From the NCBI GenBank assembly GCA_030512335.1, contig JAULSU010000003.1, positions 1,612,001 through 1,676,000 on the forward strand: 64,000 nt of DNA, in the 5' to 3' direction. Numbering within the stretch: the stretch's first letter is position 1; each line of letters begins with the position of its first letter. The stretch comes from Immersiella caudata. Its lineage: Eukaryota > Ascomycota > Sordariomycetes > Sordariales > Lasiosphaeriaceae. This document shows positions 11,501 through 23,200 of the stretch, piece after piece. The notes beneath the pieces are model-generated. The model was not told the DNA's origin. It searched no databases and saw only the letters and a program-made list of their open reading frames with translations. The translations under genes and the position numbers were made by a program.

Positions 11501-13230
11501 AAAATCCTGGTCAACAGGTTACGGAGCATAGAGGATATTGACGAGGCGAAAGACAAGGCTAAACCAGTTTGGAAGATGCTCACCAAGCTGGTTAAAGAGG
11601 AAGGCGAGATTTGCAAGACGAAGGACACCCCGAAACACCACAAGGCTAGGTTGAGACTGCTGGCGGCACAGCTGATACTGAAGCTCTGCACACAAAAGCA
11701 CTTTGACGACCTCCTGACACCAGAGGGCTTCAACATGATCGCGCTGTTGAGCCAAGATGGAACGCAGGAGGTGCGCCATGGCTTCGTCCAGACACTACAG
11801 AAATACTTGGCGGACAACCGGCTGCGATCTCGTTACTACACCATTGTGTTTCTGCTGGCGTTTGAGCCTAGTACGGACTTTAAACAACGCACCGAGACAT
11901 GGATTCGGTCACGGGCCAGGCATTTCGAACGAACCAAGCAGCCTGTCTTTGAGGCCATAATGCCGCGGCTATTGTCACTGCTTGCTCATCACCCCGACTA
12001 TGGACAGGAGCTAGAGCTGCTCATTGACCACGCCCGGTATCTCCTGTTCTACATCAGCCTGGTGGCGACCGAGGACAATCTCGGGTTGATCTATAAGTAT
12101 GCTGAACGCGTAAAGCAGACGCAAGATTCCCTGGACCAGGAGAGCGTCAGGCACCGCGTGCTGAGCGACTTGGCGCAAGCTGTCATCCGAAAGTGGCAGG
12201 AGAAGAGAGGGTGGGCCTTCGCCGCGTACAGCCAAAAGGTTGGGTTACCACTTGGTCTCTACACGGCACTAAAGTCACACAATGAGGCTCAAGAGGCCGC
12301 AGAGAAGCAGTATATCCCCGATGGCATTGACGACAAACTTGACGAGCTTCTTAAGGCGATGGATCGCAAAAAGGTGGGTTTAGCAGTGCTCCAATGGCGA
12401 CAACGATACTGATTGTGGCCTTAAAACAGAAGCGCAAGTCGGCCGATGATCGTCCTGATAACCAGCCAGCCGCGAAGAAGACCAAGCTGCCTTCAAGGCC
12501 TGCACCAAAGGAGCCCAAAGCGCCCAAGCCAAGTGCACCCAAGAAGGCTACCTCTTCGTCGAAGCCGAAGAAGCCGACCTCGTCGAGAGCGAAGCCCAAG
12601 AAGGTGAGGGCAGCAGAGTCTTCTCCCATGCCAGATGGGGATCGTCGCCGGAGTGGGCGTTCGCGAACAAATACTACTTACATTGAGCGTGATTCCTCAG
12701 CGGACGAGGAAGAAATGCTTGAAGGCGTGGCGGAGTGGCGATACAGTGGCTCGGACAGCGAGGGCGAGCCTGAAAGTGGCGAAGAGCACGACAGCGACGC
12801 AGCCAGCCACGCTGCTAACGATTCTGCGTCTGAAGAGCCTGCACCGGCTCGCTCAGGGAAGAAAAACGCAGCTCCCGGGAAGAAACCCACAGCGCCGGCT
12901 GCCAAGGATGGTGCCGACGATGATAGTGAGCTGTCGGATATCGCCTCAGTTGTCGAGAACCCGGAAGAGGAAGAAGAAGAAAAGGAAGAGCAGGATAACG
13001 ATGAAGATGAAGAGATACAAAGCTCTCCTGCGCCCACCGCCCGAGGGTCTCGGGCCACAAACGGCCGGAAAGGGAAGGCGGCTGCACCAAAGGGAAAGCC
13101 AAAAGCAAAAGATGCATCAGCGAAAGCGAAAGCTGCTCCCGCCAAGACCTCAGCGAGACCAACGAGGGCAAGCGCAAGGAAGAAGGCTGCCTCAGAAGGT
13201 GATGACGAGATGGATGTCGATGAGGACTGA
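8542..13230 (+). CDS. pds5: Sister-chromatid cohesion protein Pds5 (Spo76/BimD type)
   Basis: Three exons, 8542-8862, 8921-12373 and 12430-13230, encode 1524 residues. The family protein is a HEAT-repeat cohesin regulator: it binds the Scc1 kleisin, works with Wapl and the Eco1 acetyltransferase, and maintains cohesion in mitosis and meiosis (Spo76 in Sordaria). The N-terminal hook is typical: LLKRLNTLSKELSE, HKDKGVRAYTACCIVDILRL, then DFFNLVV and the HVLRSLSEVKS segment. An acidic loop (DSDDEDEEDG) sits near residue 305. HEAT-like helices continue to about residue 1258. The last exon is a separate low-complexity tail (1259-1524) with Lys/Ala/Pro-rich blocks alternating with Asp/Glu runs, probably nuclear-localising and DNA-contacting. 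Retaining the 56-nt last intron would truncate the protein just before this tail. Confidence 0.95.
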
Positions 13231-14523
13231 AAACGTTGGGATGGGAAATGAAGCGTCTCTTCTTTCTTTTCATCATGTATTCCTCCCCGCGAGGGACGTA
13301 TGTTCTACGAGTAGTATAGGGTAGCTGGGAGGGCTTTGTGTTATAGCGATACCTGAATCTCCTTTTTCTCATTATTCACATCTGATCCTTGCTATATTTC
13401 ATCCCTTTCCGTTCCCTTTTTGGGAGGGTTGATGACAGAGGGGAGACTGAGACCATACCCGGCTTTCGTTCGTTCGTTCGTTGGGGGTGATGATCTGGCT
13501 CCTATTTCCAAAGGGAGCCATAAGGGCGTGAATCAAGGAGGGGGGCATCGAGTGCTGAACTGGAAGGAGATGGTCAGGACACGAGGCCGAACGAGCATGT
13601 GTGTATATGTTGTGCGAGGATAGCTAAAACAGATGCGATAACGAGACGATTGAGTAATGCAGTAATTGGGGAAGCGTCTTGTTGATGCTGCATTGTTCAC
13701 TCGGCGCCACCCAAGGCACTAAGAACCCACCCAGTCGAGGATAATCGGAATGAGGCGTGGGCTCGCCAGTCGAAATTGTTTGGTGAGGTTTTCTGTCTAC
13801 AAGTCTTCCATCTCAGAACTCCAGAGCCAAAACCAAATATCTGTGCACTTGGCAGCTTACAGCAATAGGGGAAATGAACAGCTGGCAAGGGTGTCTGAGA
13901 TGTTACGTAGTTAGATTGGACGATGGATAGAAATGAGGTTCGGAGCAGACAAAGGAGAAATGTTTGAAGTATTAGGGTACAATTTTTGTCATGATCAACA
14001 CACAAAAGGCATCGAATATATGTGGCAGCGCGCGAGCATGTCATCTCAACGTAGTATTTGTACTTCAACCCCGCTGTCTAGCAATACGGCCGATCAAGAC
14101 GTCAGCCAACACGGTTAATGAACAACCTTTGTGCCCCCCTTCCCCGCCCATTCCACGCCCCCATCTTCCTTATTCTTCGCTCGCCCGCTGAAGCAAGGAA
14201 GAAAAGCCAATACCATAAACATTTCCAGCCCTCCCAACTCCATAAACCACAAGCGCTCTCTGTCTTTTTGCAAAAAAAACAAAAAAAACTAGGCACGGGG
14301 CCCTAATGTCGGCCTAACACCTCAGGAGAAATCTGCGTTGGGCATACCCAACAGCAACAAGCGCCATACAAAGTTTTTATGTACACAGTACGATAAGTAC
14401 AACACAATACATGCGCTTCTTGGTATAAGACAACAACCGTAGTATGATAATCCCAGCTCTCTTACAAACTCCTCCCTGTTTCCCAGCCAACCAAGAACAT
14501 CGCTGGCAGGCAGCAAACGACGG
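13231..14523. other. Intergenic between convergent pds5 and snf5
   Basis: About 1.3 kb of 3' flanks. A short (TTCG)4 tandem lies near 13467-13483 and A-rich tracts at 14270-14290. No open frame here has coding character. Confidence 0.6.
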
Positions 14524-16988
14524 TTACGAAGATCCGCCGGGCGCCGCAGCAGCCACCGACGACGGATCTCCAGGAGCAGAAGTGGCGCCCCCAGCGGGCC
14601 CGCTCTTCGCCACTCGCGCAGCGACTTTTTCTCTGTGCTGTCGATTCTTAAGATGCACTTCGAAGTTTCCGACGGTAGTTTCCGGTCCAGGGGTGTAAAG
14701 CTTGCCTGTGCAGTCCAGGCAGCGGATCCGAGCCAGGTACATGAACTGCACGTCTGGGGGGATCTCCTTGCCACCCTGGGGTAGCTGGACAGGTGTATCG
14801 GTTTTTGTGTTGATAGCACAGTAGCGCATGACACCCTCGAACATGTCATTGGGGTGCTGCTTTTGCAGGTCTCGTAGGGCTTGGGTTAGCCACTCAGGAG
14901 GTGGGGGCTGTGAGAATTGTTAGCCTGGCATTAAGAACGGGGGTGGCGGGGTGGTTTGGGCCTCGCGTCTGTACTCTAACCGTAGTAGAAATTGTTGCTT
15001 ACCACGGGGTGAGGCGGCTGTCCGGGAGGCGGGGGTGGAGGGGCCGGAATGCGGCCGATCTGTGGCTGGAGCGCAGTGGTTGTTGAACCCGAAGGCTTGG
15101 GCGTCGCTCCGACCTGGGCCTGGACAACAGATGGTGTGTTCGCCTTCGGAGGCAGTGTCTGGTTGGATGCGGATGGGGTGATCGGGGGCCCCATAACAGC
15201 AGGTTTGGGTTGGTGGGAAGGGCCTGGAGTTCCGGAGCCCGAGGCTGCAGGGGTACCTCTCCTCTCTCTGAGATCCCGCATGAGCTTTCTGAGCCGTGCT
15301 GGTGATACCTTGAGGGTGACGATGAAAGTTTGAGGCTCCTCTGTCTCCTCGCGGGTTGCTTCCCTGCCGAAGCGACGTGATGTCCTGGTTTCGTGATGGT
15401 GGATGATAGCCTCAGGAGTTTCGGATCTACCAAGGTTTGCCATGCGCTGGGCTGCAGCGCTAGCGGCGCCGCGCATTCCTCTGGTTCGGGCTGTGCCCTG
15501 GAGTTGGGACATGGCGGGGGAGTCTGGCATCGAGTCGTCACTCTCGTCCGAATCGGATAGATCACCGTCGCGGGCGCCCCTCTTTCCCCTTCCACTGACC
15601 CCACCGGCTCCTGTAGCTCGCTTGAACAACCGACTGTCTTCAATGTCCTTAACTGCGCCAGGAAGTACAGACGACACAATTGAGGTGCGGATCGTTCGTT
15701 GCCGCTCCTTGAGATCTGGCAGCACAGGGCCACCACGCCGGTTGACCGACCGCTTCTGCCGTCTCTGCTCCCGTGAAAACATGGTCTCACTCTTTTCGAG
15801 CTCAGCCTCGGTGTTTTCGTACAGGTAAGGAGCATAGTCCTTGGCTTGCTGCTGCGGTCGGAATGCGGTCGGGATGGGTGACGGGAGAAGGGCGGCGTTG
15901 AGGTCTGCGTCGTCAATGGGTCGGCCGTCGAAGGGATGTGATATGGTGTAGAGACTGCGGGTAAAGAGCTGAGCTTGCTCCCTGATGCAATGCGCTATTG
16001 CTGTGGTGAACTCGCCAGACAGCGCCAGATCCCTGGTCATGCAGGCGGCAAACTCCTCCGGGGAGTTCATGGGATTGTTGATATCCCACTCAAACTGGTC
16101 CACCAGGGTGTGCGCACCGATGGTGATGTTCAGCTTGACAAGAATGCGCATCTCATCATTCTTGTAAGCCGTGTAGGGTTGATGGGGGTCGAGTGCTTCC
16201 TCCTCAGAATAGACATGCGGGTAGTACTCCTGTAACTGCTCGTGCATCTGCTGCATCACCTGCTCGAAGACCGGCTGGCTCTGCGGTTGTTTGAGTCCTA
16301 TATCTTCGACTAGTTGGGCAGCAAAGTGCTCCACCTGAACGAGCCGGTCGTGGAGGTTGTAGGTAAATGTATCACGCAGCTTGATCTTCTCCCAGTCGAC
16401 ATCGATCCGTATTGGCACAAGTTCCTCGTGCTCCTCGGCTTGCTTCTTCATGTCCTTGCGAGAGTACTTGAGCAGCGTGTTGGAGCGACGGCCATGGCGC
16501 TTTTGAGATGGGTAGAGAATCTTGGCTGGCCCCCCAATCTCAGTACGCCCGTTGCCGTAGCCATTGTAGCCCTCGCCGAAGATGAGGGCTGGGTGTCGCT
16601 GACCGGGCTCGCCAAGACTTTTGTATTCGCGCGCGCGCTCGCGCGTCTCGCGCGTTTCTCTCATCATGCGATCCTGGGCATCTTTGAGGGCGGCGGAATG
16701 AAGCCAGTCGCGCGTCACGTATCGGTCAACCAGCACCTTGTTGAGGCTATCCTTGTCGCGCTCGGGGATGGTCGGAGGCGCCGATGCCTTGGGATTGGGG
16801 GTGCCAGGTTTCGACGGCGGGTTTGGCGGAGTGGGAGCGGCAGATGCGACGGCGCCGGCGTCGCCAGTGTCGTGAGGGCTTCCGTTGCCGCTGCCCGCGG
16901 CGCTGGCGCTGGTGCTGGCATTGCCATTTCCACTGGCATTGCCAGTGCCATTGCCAGCGGCAGGCGCTGTGGGCTGCGAGGCGGCCAT
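14524..16988 (-). CDS. snf5: SWI/SNF chromatin-remodelling subunit Snf5 (SMARCB1/INI1 family)
   Basis: Two exons, 16988-15003 and 14907-14524, encode 789 residues. Snf5 is a core subunit that helps SWI/SNF dock on the nucleosome and contacts activators. Residues 1-75 are Gly/Ala/Asn/Pro low complexity. The SNF5 domain spans about 192-400 with its two repeats: PIRIDVDWEKIKLRDTFTYN and EMRILVKLNITIGAHTLVDQ, each followed by a helical part. After a Ser/Pro-rich linker, exon 2 gives the fungal C-terminal module: WLTQALRDLQ, FEGVMRYCAI, RIRCLDCTGKLYTPGPE and FEVHLKNRQHR, with a Cys-x2-Cys pair. The 95-nt intron is phase 0 (GTAAGC to CTCACAG). The basic ArgGluThr-rich stretch near 110 is encoded by a CG-alternating run at 16629-16660. 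Confidence 0.94.
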
Positions 16989-17490
16989 GGCTTGGGGTGC
17001 GCAATCGCCCAGTGCCGCAGTTCAGAAATCTCGGCGCGGCGATGCGATGGACGGCTCAGTGATGGTACGTGTCGTAGAGTTTGCGGCTCGTGAAGTTGCT
17101 TGTTGCGGCTGGCCAGCTTCGCGGTGAGGCTTGCGGACAGGGCAGGAGCGACGCAGGAGAAGAAACGGCTTGGCCAATCACGCGTGGAGAAATCGGCTTA
17201 GGTCCCGCTTTCGTACTAGATACCTTGCTGCCCACACTGTGTGGTCCGTGCTCCAGGTTGCGGCTACCTTCCCCTCCAAGGACGCTTGTTTTCGCGTGTC
17301 GTATGCTCTCAAAGTGGACCAGCATAGCACACAGAACGCCCTCCCCCGCCCTTGCGCACATCCCTTCAAAATCGACCTGCCCGCTTTCCCACCGTCCTCA
17401 CTTGACCTGACTCTCTGTTGCGCCTGATTCTGTAATCTTTCTTCTCTCCCAAGTTTTTTCTCCCAGTTTTACTGCGAAACTTAGCCCAAA
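16989..17490. promoter_or_regulatory. Bidirectional promoter between snf5 and the Ebp1-like gene
   Basis: Only 502 bp separate the two start codons, so both promoters must lie here or overlap. The plus-strand side ends in a CT-rich leader (17420-17490) and an AAA context before ATG at 17491. A CCAAT box is listed separately. No TATA box is obvious. Confidence 0.6.
17174..17178 (+). promoter_or_regulatory. CCAAT box
   Basis: GGCCAATCA lies about 315 bp upstream of the Ebp1-like start and about 185 bp upstream of the snf5 start. It matches the core bound by the fungal HAP/CBC complex. Binding is inferred from the motif only. Confidence 0.35.
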
Positions 17491-19014
17491 ATGGCGACCG
17501 ACGAGAAGGAGATTGGTAAGTAATACGCCTGGGAGCTCTAACACGAACCCCGCCTGCCCCGCTGCTCCGTCATGGCTTGCTGCCCAGCTCCGGCAGCCAG
17601 CACAAAGGCACGCGAAGGGGCACGACGCCCGCGATTTTTGCACCAGAGGCTAACCTGCTTACAGACTACACCCTCAACAACCCTGACACTCTCACCAAGT
17701 ACAAGACCGCCGCTCAGATCTCGGAGAAGGTCCTTGCCGAGGTGTCGAAGCTATGTGTCGCTGGCGAGAAGATCATCGACATCTGCCAGAAGGGAGACAA
17801 GCTCATTGAGGAGGAGGTTGCCAAGGTCTACCGCGGCAAGAAGATTCTCAAGGGTGTGTGAGAGTGGACTGCCCCGTCGCCGTTGTGCCTGCCCGCCCCC
17901 GTCCCGGCCTAACTGACCGGGGGATTCTCATCGCCAGGTTTCGCCCACCCCACCACGGTCTCGCCCGCTGCCTTTGTCACTCCGTACACGCCCCTTGCCG
18001 GCGACGAGAAGGAGGCGCTCGTGGAGATCCAGCCCGGCGAGCCCATCAAGATCCAGCTCGGTGCTCAGATCGATGGCTTCGGCTCCATCGTCTGCGACAC
18101 CGTGTTGGCTCCCGCCAAGGACAAGACTGAGGAGGTTGTCACGGGTCGTCCTGCTGACCTGATGCTGGCTACCTACTATGCCAATGAGCTTCTCCTGCGC
18201 CTCATGCTCCCCCCTGGCCTCTTGACTGCCGGCACAGATGAGGAGAAGGCAAAGGCTGCATCTGTCAAGCCGCCTACACAGTCTAGGATCACGCAGCTCT
18301 TGGACAAGGTTGTCAAGGCCTACGACTGCAATCTCGTGGAGAGCACCACCTCTTGGCTCTTTGACCGCAATGAGATCGAGGGCAAGAAGAAGATCGTCAT
18401 CGCCCCTGGTGAGGGTACCAAGGGAGAGGGCGTCCCTGAGGTCGGTGAGGTCTGGGGCGTCGAGATGGGCGTCAGCTTGGGCAGCGGCAAGGTCAAGCAG
18501 TTTGAGCAGCGAACCACCCTCCACCGCCGCACCACCCAGACGTACTCTCTGAAGCGCCCATCCTCGCGTAAGATTCTGTCCGAGGCACAAAAGAAGTTTG
18601 GCACGTTCCCCTTCAGCTTGAGACAGCTCGAGGACGAGCGTGACGCAAAGTCTGGCGTCATTGAATGCGTGCGCGGCAACGTGTTCCGTCAATATGAGGT
18701 TGTTGGAGACAAGGACAACTCCCCAGTTGCCCGTCTCTTGACCACAGTTGGTATGTGTCCTGTTGTTTGATGGCGGATATGAATTGGCTGTTGACAACTG
18801 TGCAGCTGTCACCAAGAACGGCATCAACAAGCTGGGCGCTCCCCCGGCTCTGGACTTGAGTAAGTACAAGTCGGACAAGAAGATTGAGGACGAGGAGGTC
18901 CTCAAATTTTTGGAGCAGCCGCTTGCGAGGAACACGGGTAAGAGCAAGAATAAGAAGAAGAAGAAGGCGGCCAAGAAGTCGAGCGAATCGGAAGAGGAGA
19001 GCGATGACGAGTAA
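17491..19014 (+). CDS. Ebp1/PA2G4-like protein (methionine-aminopeptidase fold, probably inactive)
   Basis: Four exons, 17491-17515, 17665-17853, 17938-18750 and 18806-19014, encode 411 residues. It belongs to the M24 'pita-bread' fold group that includes human Ebp1/PA2G4 and S. pombe Cdb4, which bind 60S ribosomal subunits and nucleic acids instead of cleaving peptides. Visible hallmarks are TVAAQIS-like SEKVLAEVSKL, FAHPTTVSP, GAQIDGFGSIVCDTV, YYANELLLRLMLPPG and the C-terminal KNKKKKKAAKKSSE basic tail, then an acidic end. The position expected for the first metal-binding Asp reads KIQLG, so peptidase activity is unlikely. The first exon codes for only eight residues and a base. All junctions keep frame and an in-intron stop follows each donor. 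Confidence 0.93.
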
Positions 19015-20277
19015 ACTGTCAATTGTAGGCGCACCTGACCTGCAGCGGAGTCGCACGCGGGGGTCCATCTCACACCACGCCTGGCCAAAAGTGCCCTTGA
19101 ATTCTTCTCGTCCTGTTGTTTTGTTTGACCGAGTTTACAGATGTGTGTGGTGGCGCAGGAACAGAGCATATGTGATCACTGGGCAGAGGCTTGGAGGCCC
19201 ATGGGTCGGAAATCGGAGGGGAGGGACCCCCAATCACTGGTTGGCCTTGGCTGATCGGGCTGTCTTGCCCCTAAAAACAAATGTGCAGTGTGAGCAGTGT
19301 CGAGCGGGACAGGCCTTCAAACGCCCCCGTCCTGCCCAGCGAATACATAAACATTTTCGCTGCCCGTAGAGGGAGAAAAAAAGTCGGTTGTGCCCGCAGT
19401 TGAGATGGTGTCAAAAAATGGAAAGATCGTGAAAGTTACACAATAAAGTGTGCCCAGCAAAATATCGTGACTGAGTCCTGAAAAGGGGAGACGCGATTGA
19501 CGAGTGGGGCCATCGAGAGGAAGGCAGGTCTGGAGCAGGCCTACAGTTTGTTTCTTCTATTGTTCCTATCGAGCTGCTATTATTGTTGCCCATTGTGCAT
19601 CAGTTTCTATTTCGCTGAATAGGTGGCAGAGTGAATGGTTGGAATCCCCTGACTAAAATCTATCCCCTGCCGCGAAGTTTACCTCTGCCGTTCTTTCCTC
19701 TCTTCACACAACACACCCCCTGGAAAAAAAGGAGCGTTGAAATCGCGTCGAGACGCAGCACCTTCTTCCACGCGCACTTGCAATTCGAAAACAAAACCTC
19801 TTCTTTTGTACCTCATTACTCCAACTACACATTCTGCGAGGCAGCGCAATCGCGATTTCTGTCTTTTTGTGTTTTCACTTTTTGCGCGCCGAGTGTGCGT
19901 GTGTGAGAGCTGTGGTGAGAGCCTGGGGAGCTTGACATAGCGGCACCCCCTGGTCGGCCACTCACCCGTCACCTCCGAGAAAGGCTCAGGACTCTTAGAA
20001 TCCCTCCGCCTTTCCTGCCTTCACCCACCCTTTTCACCCCGACACCCAAACACGCCACGCGCGCCGATTTGCGAGAACGCGACTCTGTCCGGCCTATTTG
20101 ATGCCGCGGAGCACTTGACAGGTATTTGCCCTCCCCTTTTTCACTTTTTGCAGCGATCTAACCGACCGCGCAGGCGCGAAGCGAAAGGGGGCCGTGGCTC
20201 GCTCAATCAAAGAAGGGGGCAAAGAGGGCAAACCCCCGAGTTCCGGCAACCAGGACACGAGGCGCACGACAACAACT
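19015..20277. other. Intergenic, Ebp1-like 3' flank and Rco1-like 5' leader
   Basis: This 1.26-kb gap separates two plus-strand genes. A canonical AATAAA occurs at 19442-19447, about 430 bp past the Ebp1-like stop, and could serve its 3' end. The right part (19680-20190) is CT-rich and looks like promoter/leader of the PHD gene. The frame upstream of 20278 stays open but has no ATG. Confidence 0.5.
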
Positions 20278-23200
20278 ATGCCCGCAAACATGTCTTCCTC
20301 AAACACGCGAGCGACTCGATCGCGCTTCTCCAGCCCGCAAATCACGCCGAACGGCCCAAACGACTCGGTAAAGAGCGCGACGACCGCCAATGTGAGGCCG
20401 GACGGGCAACGAACATTGAAGGACTGGCTTGAGCCCCCTCTCAATGCAAAGGCCAGTTACCAGGACGCGGGGCTGCTGAAGCACGGAGTGGTCGAGAACA
20501 TGGCGCCTCTGGGTACCATGCCAAAAGTTGGCCTCTTTAAGAAAGCGGCTCCTCCTGCCTCGACTCCCGCCCCTGAAAACAAGACTCCATCCAGAAAGAT
20601 CATCATCAAGCGGCCCGTTCTACCGACACCCGTGGCTGCGGCTCCAGTCGTCGCTGCAACACCAGCGCCAGCTCCCGAGGAGGACGAGACCGAAGAGGAA
20701 GAGGAAGAGGTTCTGGATCACCGCAGGGATCACCGGGGATTCGACTTGGATGCGTCGGGACGCCCCGCGCTGACCCGACGGTCCCTTCAATCCCGCGAAG
20801 ATTTGGATGACGAATGGGCGCCTGGTCGGTCTTCCTACAGAGCCCGCTCACGCAGAAGCACGTCGCGCGCCAGCAACGGCCGTGTGGGATCAATTTCATC
20901 CTCGTCCCACCAGCAGGGTCCCCCTTCGTACCAACTTGCGGACCTCAAAGACCTTGCTGATCAGGTGATTGAGAAGGCGGTTGACGAGGCACTTGGTTCT
21001 TTCCGCTATCCGACTGCATTCGCCCTGCGCACCGTCTACGATGAGAAGCACGAAGATGAGGGCTTCCTGCGCATGCTCGTTAGAGTATTCCAGCAGACAG
21101 CAAACCCTGACGAACTCAATGAATTTGCGCGTTTGATGGCTCCCAAGAAGCGCGAGGGCAAAAAGGGTAACAAGGCTTGTTACTATTTTGTTCCGCCGAC
21201 CACCAACAACCGGTTTCCTCCACACGAACCCAAAATTGCGCCTTACGCTCACCTCGTCAAGGTTGATCTTTCCCCACTCAGACAAATCACCACCCTCGAG
21301 GATCAATCCGATCCTGAGATTGCACCCGCACCCGCACCCGCACCCGCACCCACAGCCGAGACCATCACCGAGCGTGAGCGTGAGCCCGAGCCTGAGCCCG
21401 AGCCTGAGCCCGAGCCTGAACCCCCCGCTGAGCCTGTGCCCGAGCCAAAGCTCGAGTCGTCGCTGGAACCAGAGCCTCAAGTTGAGCGGGTGAGCAAGCG
21501 CGAGCTGCCACAGGACGACGAGCCACAACAGGAGCAAGGGGCCGAGCAGGAAGTCCACGTCCGCAAGAAGCGAAGATCAAACCGTCATTCCACGTCGACC
21601 CTCAAGATGACTGCAAATGGGGTCAAAGGCAAGGGGAAGACCACGTCGCCTTCCAAGCGGCGGACTCGTGCAAATTCGCAGTCTAGCACTTCCTCGCTAT
21701 CTAGCGCGCGGTCTATGACGCCGCCCGAGGGCCCGCAGCAGGAAGACGAAGAAGTGGATGCGTACGAAATGCCTCCATCTCGCGCAAGTCCTGCTGCTGA
21801 AGCCACCGCTGGAGACGGCCCCGCGGCGACGAGGCAAGCCATCAAGAAGGGACGCCGGAGATCTGCAGCAGTGCGCAGAGCCACGAGGGCCAATGCTTCG
21901 TCTGAGCCCCCGACCTCCAAGGCATCGACGCCTGCGGCTACGCAGCCTGCAGCATCTTCCAAGCAGCCGACGCCGGCTCCGCAACCAGACGGCAGCGAGC
22001 AGATCGCAGCAGAGCAGCCTTACGATATGCCTGCTGTCGTGGACTCACCGTTGTTTCCCAATCCCAACCCAAAGAAAGGAAGCAAGGGCGTCAGCAACGG
22101 CATCTCGTTCGTCAGCAAGATCGGCAAGATTGACGAGAATGACGAGAAGCTTCTTCTCCGACAGACGGCTCGCTCGGTGACGAAGAGGTCAGAGGCCGCT
22201 GCTGAGGAGAGCTTTGCTCGGGGCGCGCCCGCACTCGAGGACGCTACCCCCGCGCCGCCCTCGCGGTCGCGCGCATCTCTTCCCGCAGTCCGTGCTACAC
22301 CGATCGCCACCGCTACAACCAGCCGAACACGCTCGGCAGCACGGAAGAGGTCTCGCGACGATGGTGAGGCGGAAGACCAAGCGTCCCCCATCACAGTCAC
22401 CTTCGCCGCCTCCGAGGCTGCACCATCGACTGCTGCCAATTCTAGGGCCGGCACCCCGGCACTCCGACCTGCCAAGAGGGCGAAGACGGGTCTTCGTGTT
22501 AAGAACTCGTACGTTCCATCACATTCCTGACAATCACCACCGTCTGCATTAGAGTATCGACTGACTTTTTTCATTCTATCTAGACCTGTCAAGAAGAAGG
22601 GTAGCACAGCAGCAGGTATTCCCCGCCTAAGCGGAGAACGCAGCAGTCCCGGGGCTGTTCAGAGCCGAGAGGTAAACAAGCGTCCTCATTTTCATTTCCT
22701 TCGTCGTGAATGCCCGTTTCTTCTTCCCCCTGCCCGTCCCTCTCACGACCGGACAGACCCTGGTTGGGGCTGAGGTAGCTGCAAGTGTGTCTACTTTTGT
22801 CTGGCTGGAAGCCCTCGGGAGGCTGGCTGGCCCGCCGGACTCGAGCGGTCAGCATGCTTTGTTGGGGGGAGGTGAGGTGTCACAGTGCACGCCCAAGACC
22901 GCGCCCATGTCCATGCGGGAGCGAAAGGGGGCCGGGTGGGGGGCATGGCTAGCGGCGAGTGCTGCGACTGGCTTTTGCCTTTTTTGCCGAAATATGCCGC
23001 ACAAAACACGTCCCTTGTGATGATTGATGATTGATGGTTCCCCATTGCTGACTTGGCGCACCGCAGGACGACAACGATGACTACTGCTCGTCGTGTAGCG
23101 GCAACGGACAGCTAATCTGCTGCGACGGATGCACACGCTCCTTTCACTTTAGCTGCGTGCATCCGCCTCTGAAGCCAGACTCGATGCCTGAGGACGGACA

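Noticed and set aside
17928..19169. 413-codon open frame antisense to the Ebp1-like gene
   Set aside because: It mirrors the codon bias of the true gene, runs through its introns, and has no recognisable domain.
23015..23055. Box C-like GTGATGA and box D-like CTGA in the long Rco1-like intron (snoRNA?)
   Set aside because: The boxes are only about 30 nt apart, with no terminal stem and no room for a guide sequence.
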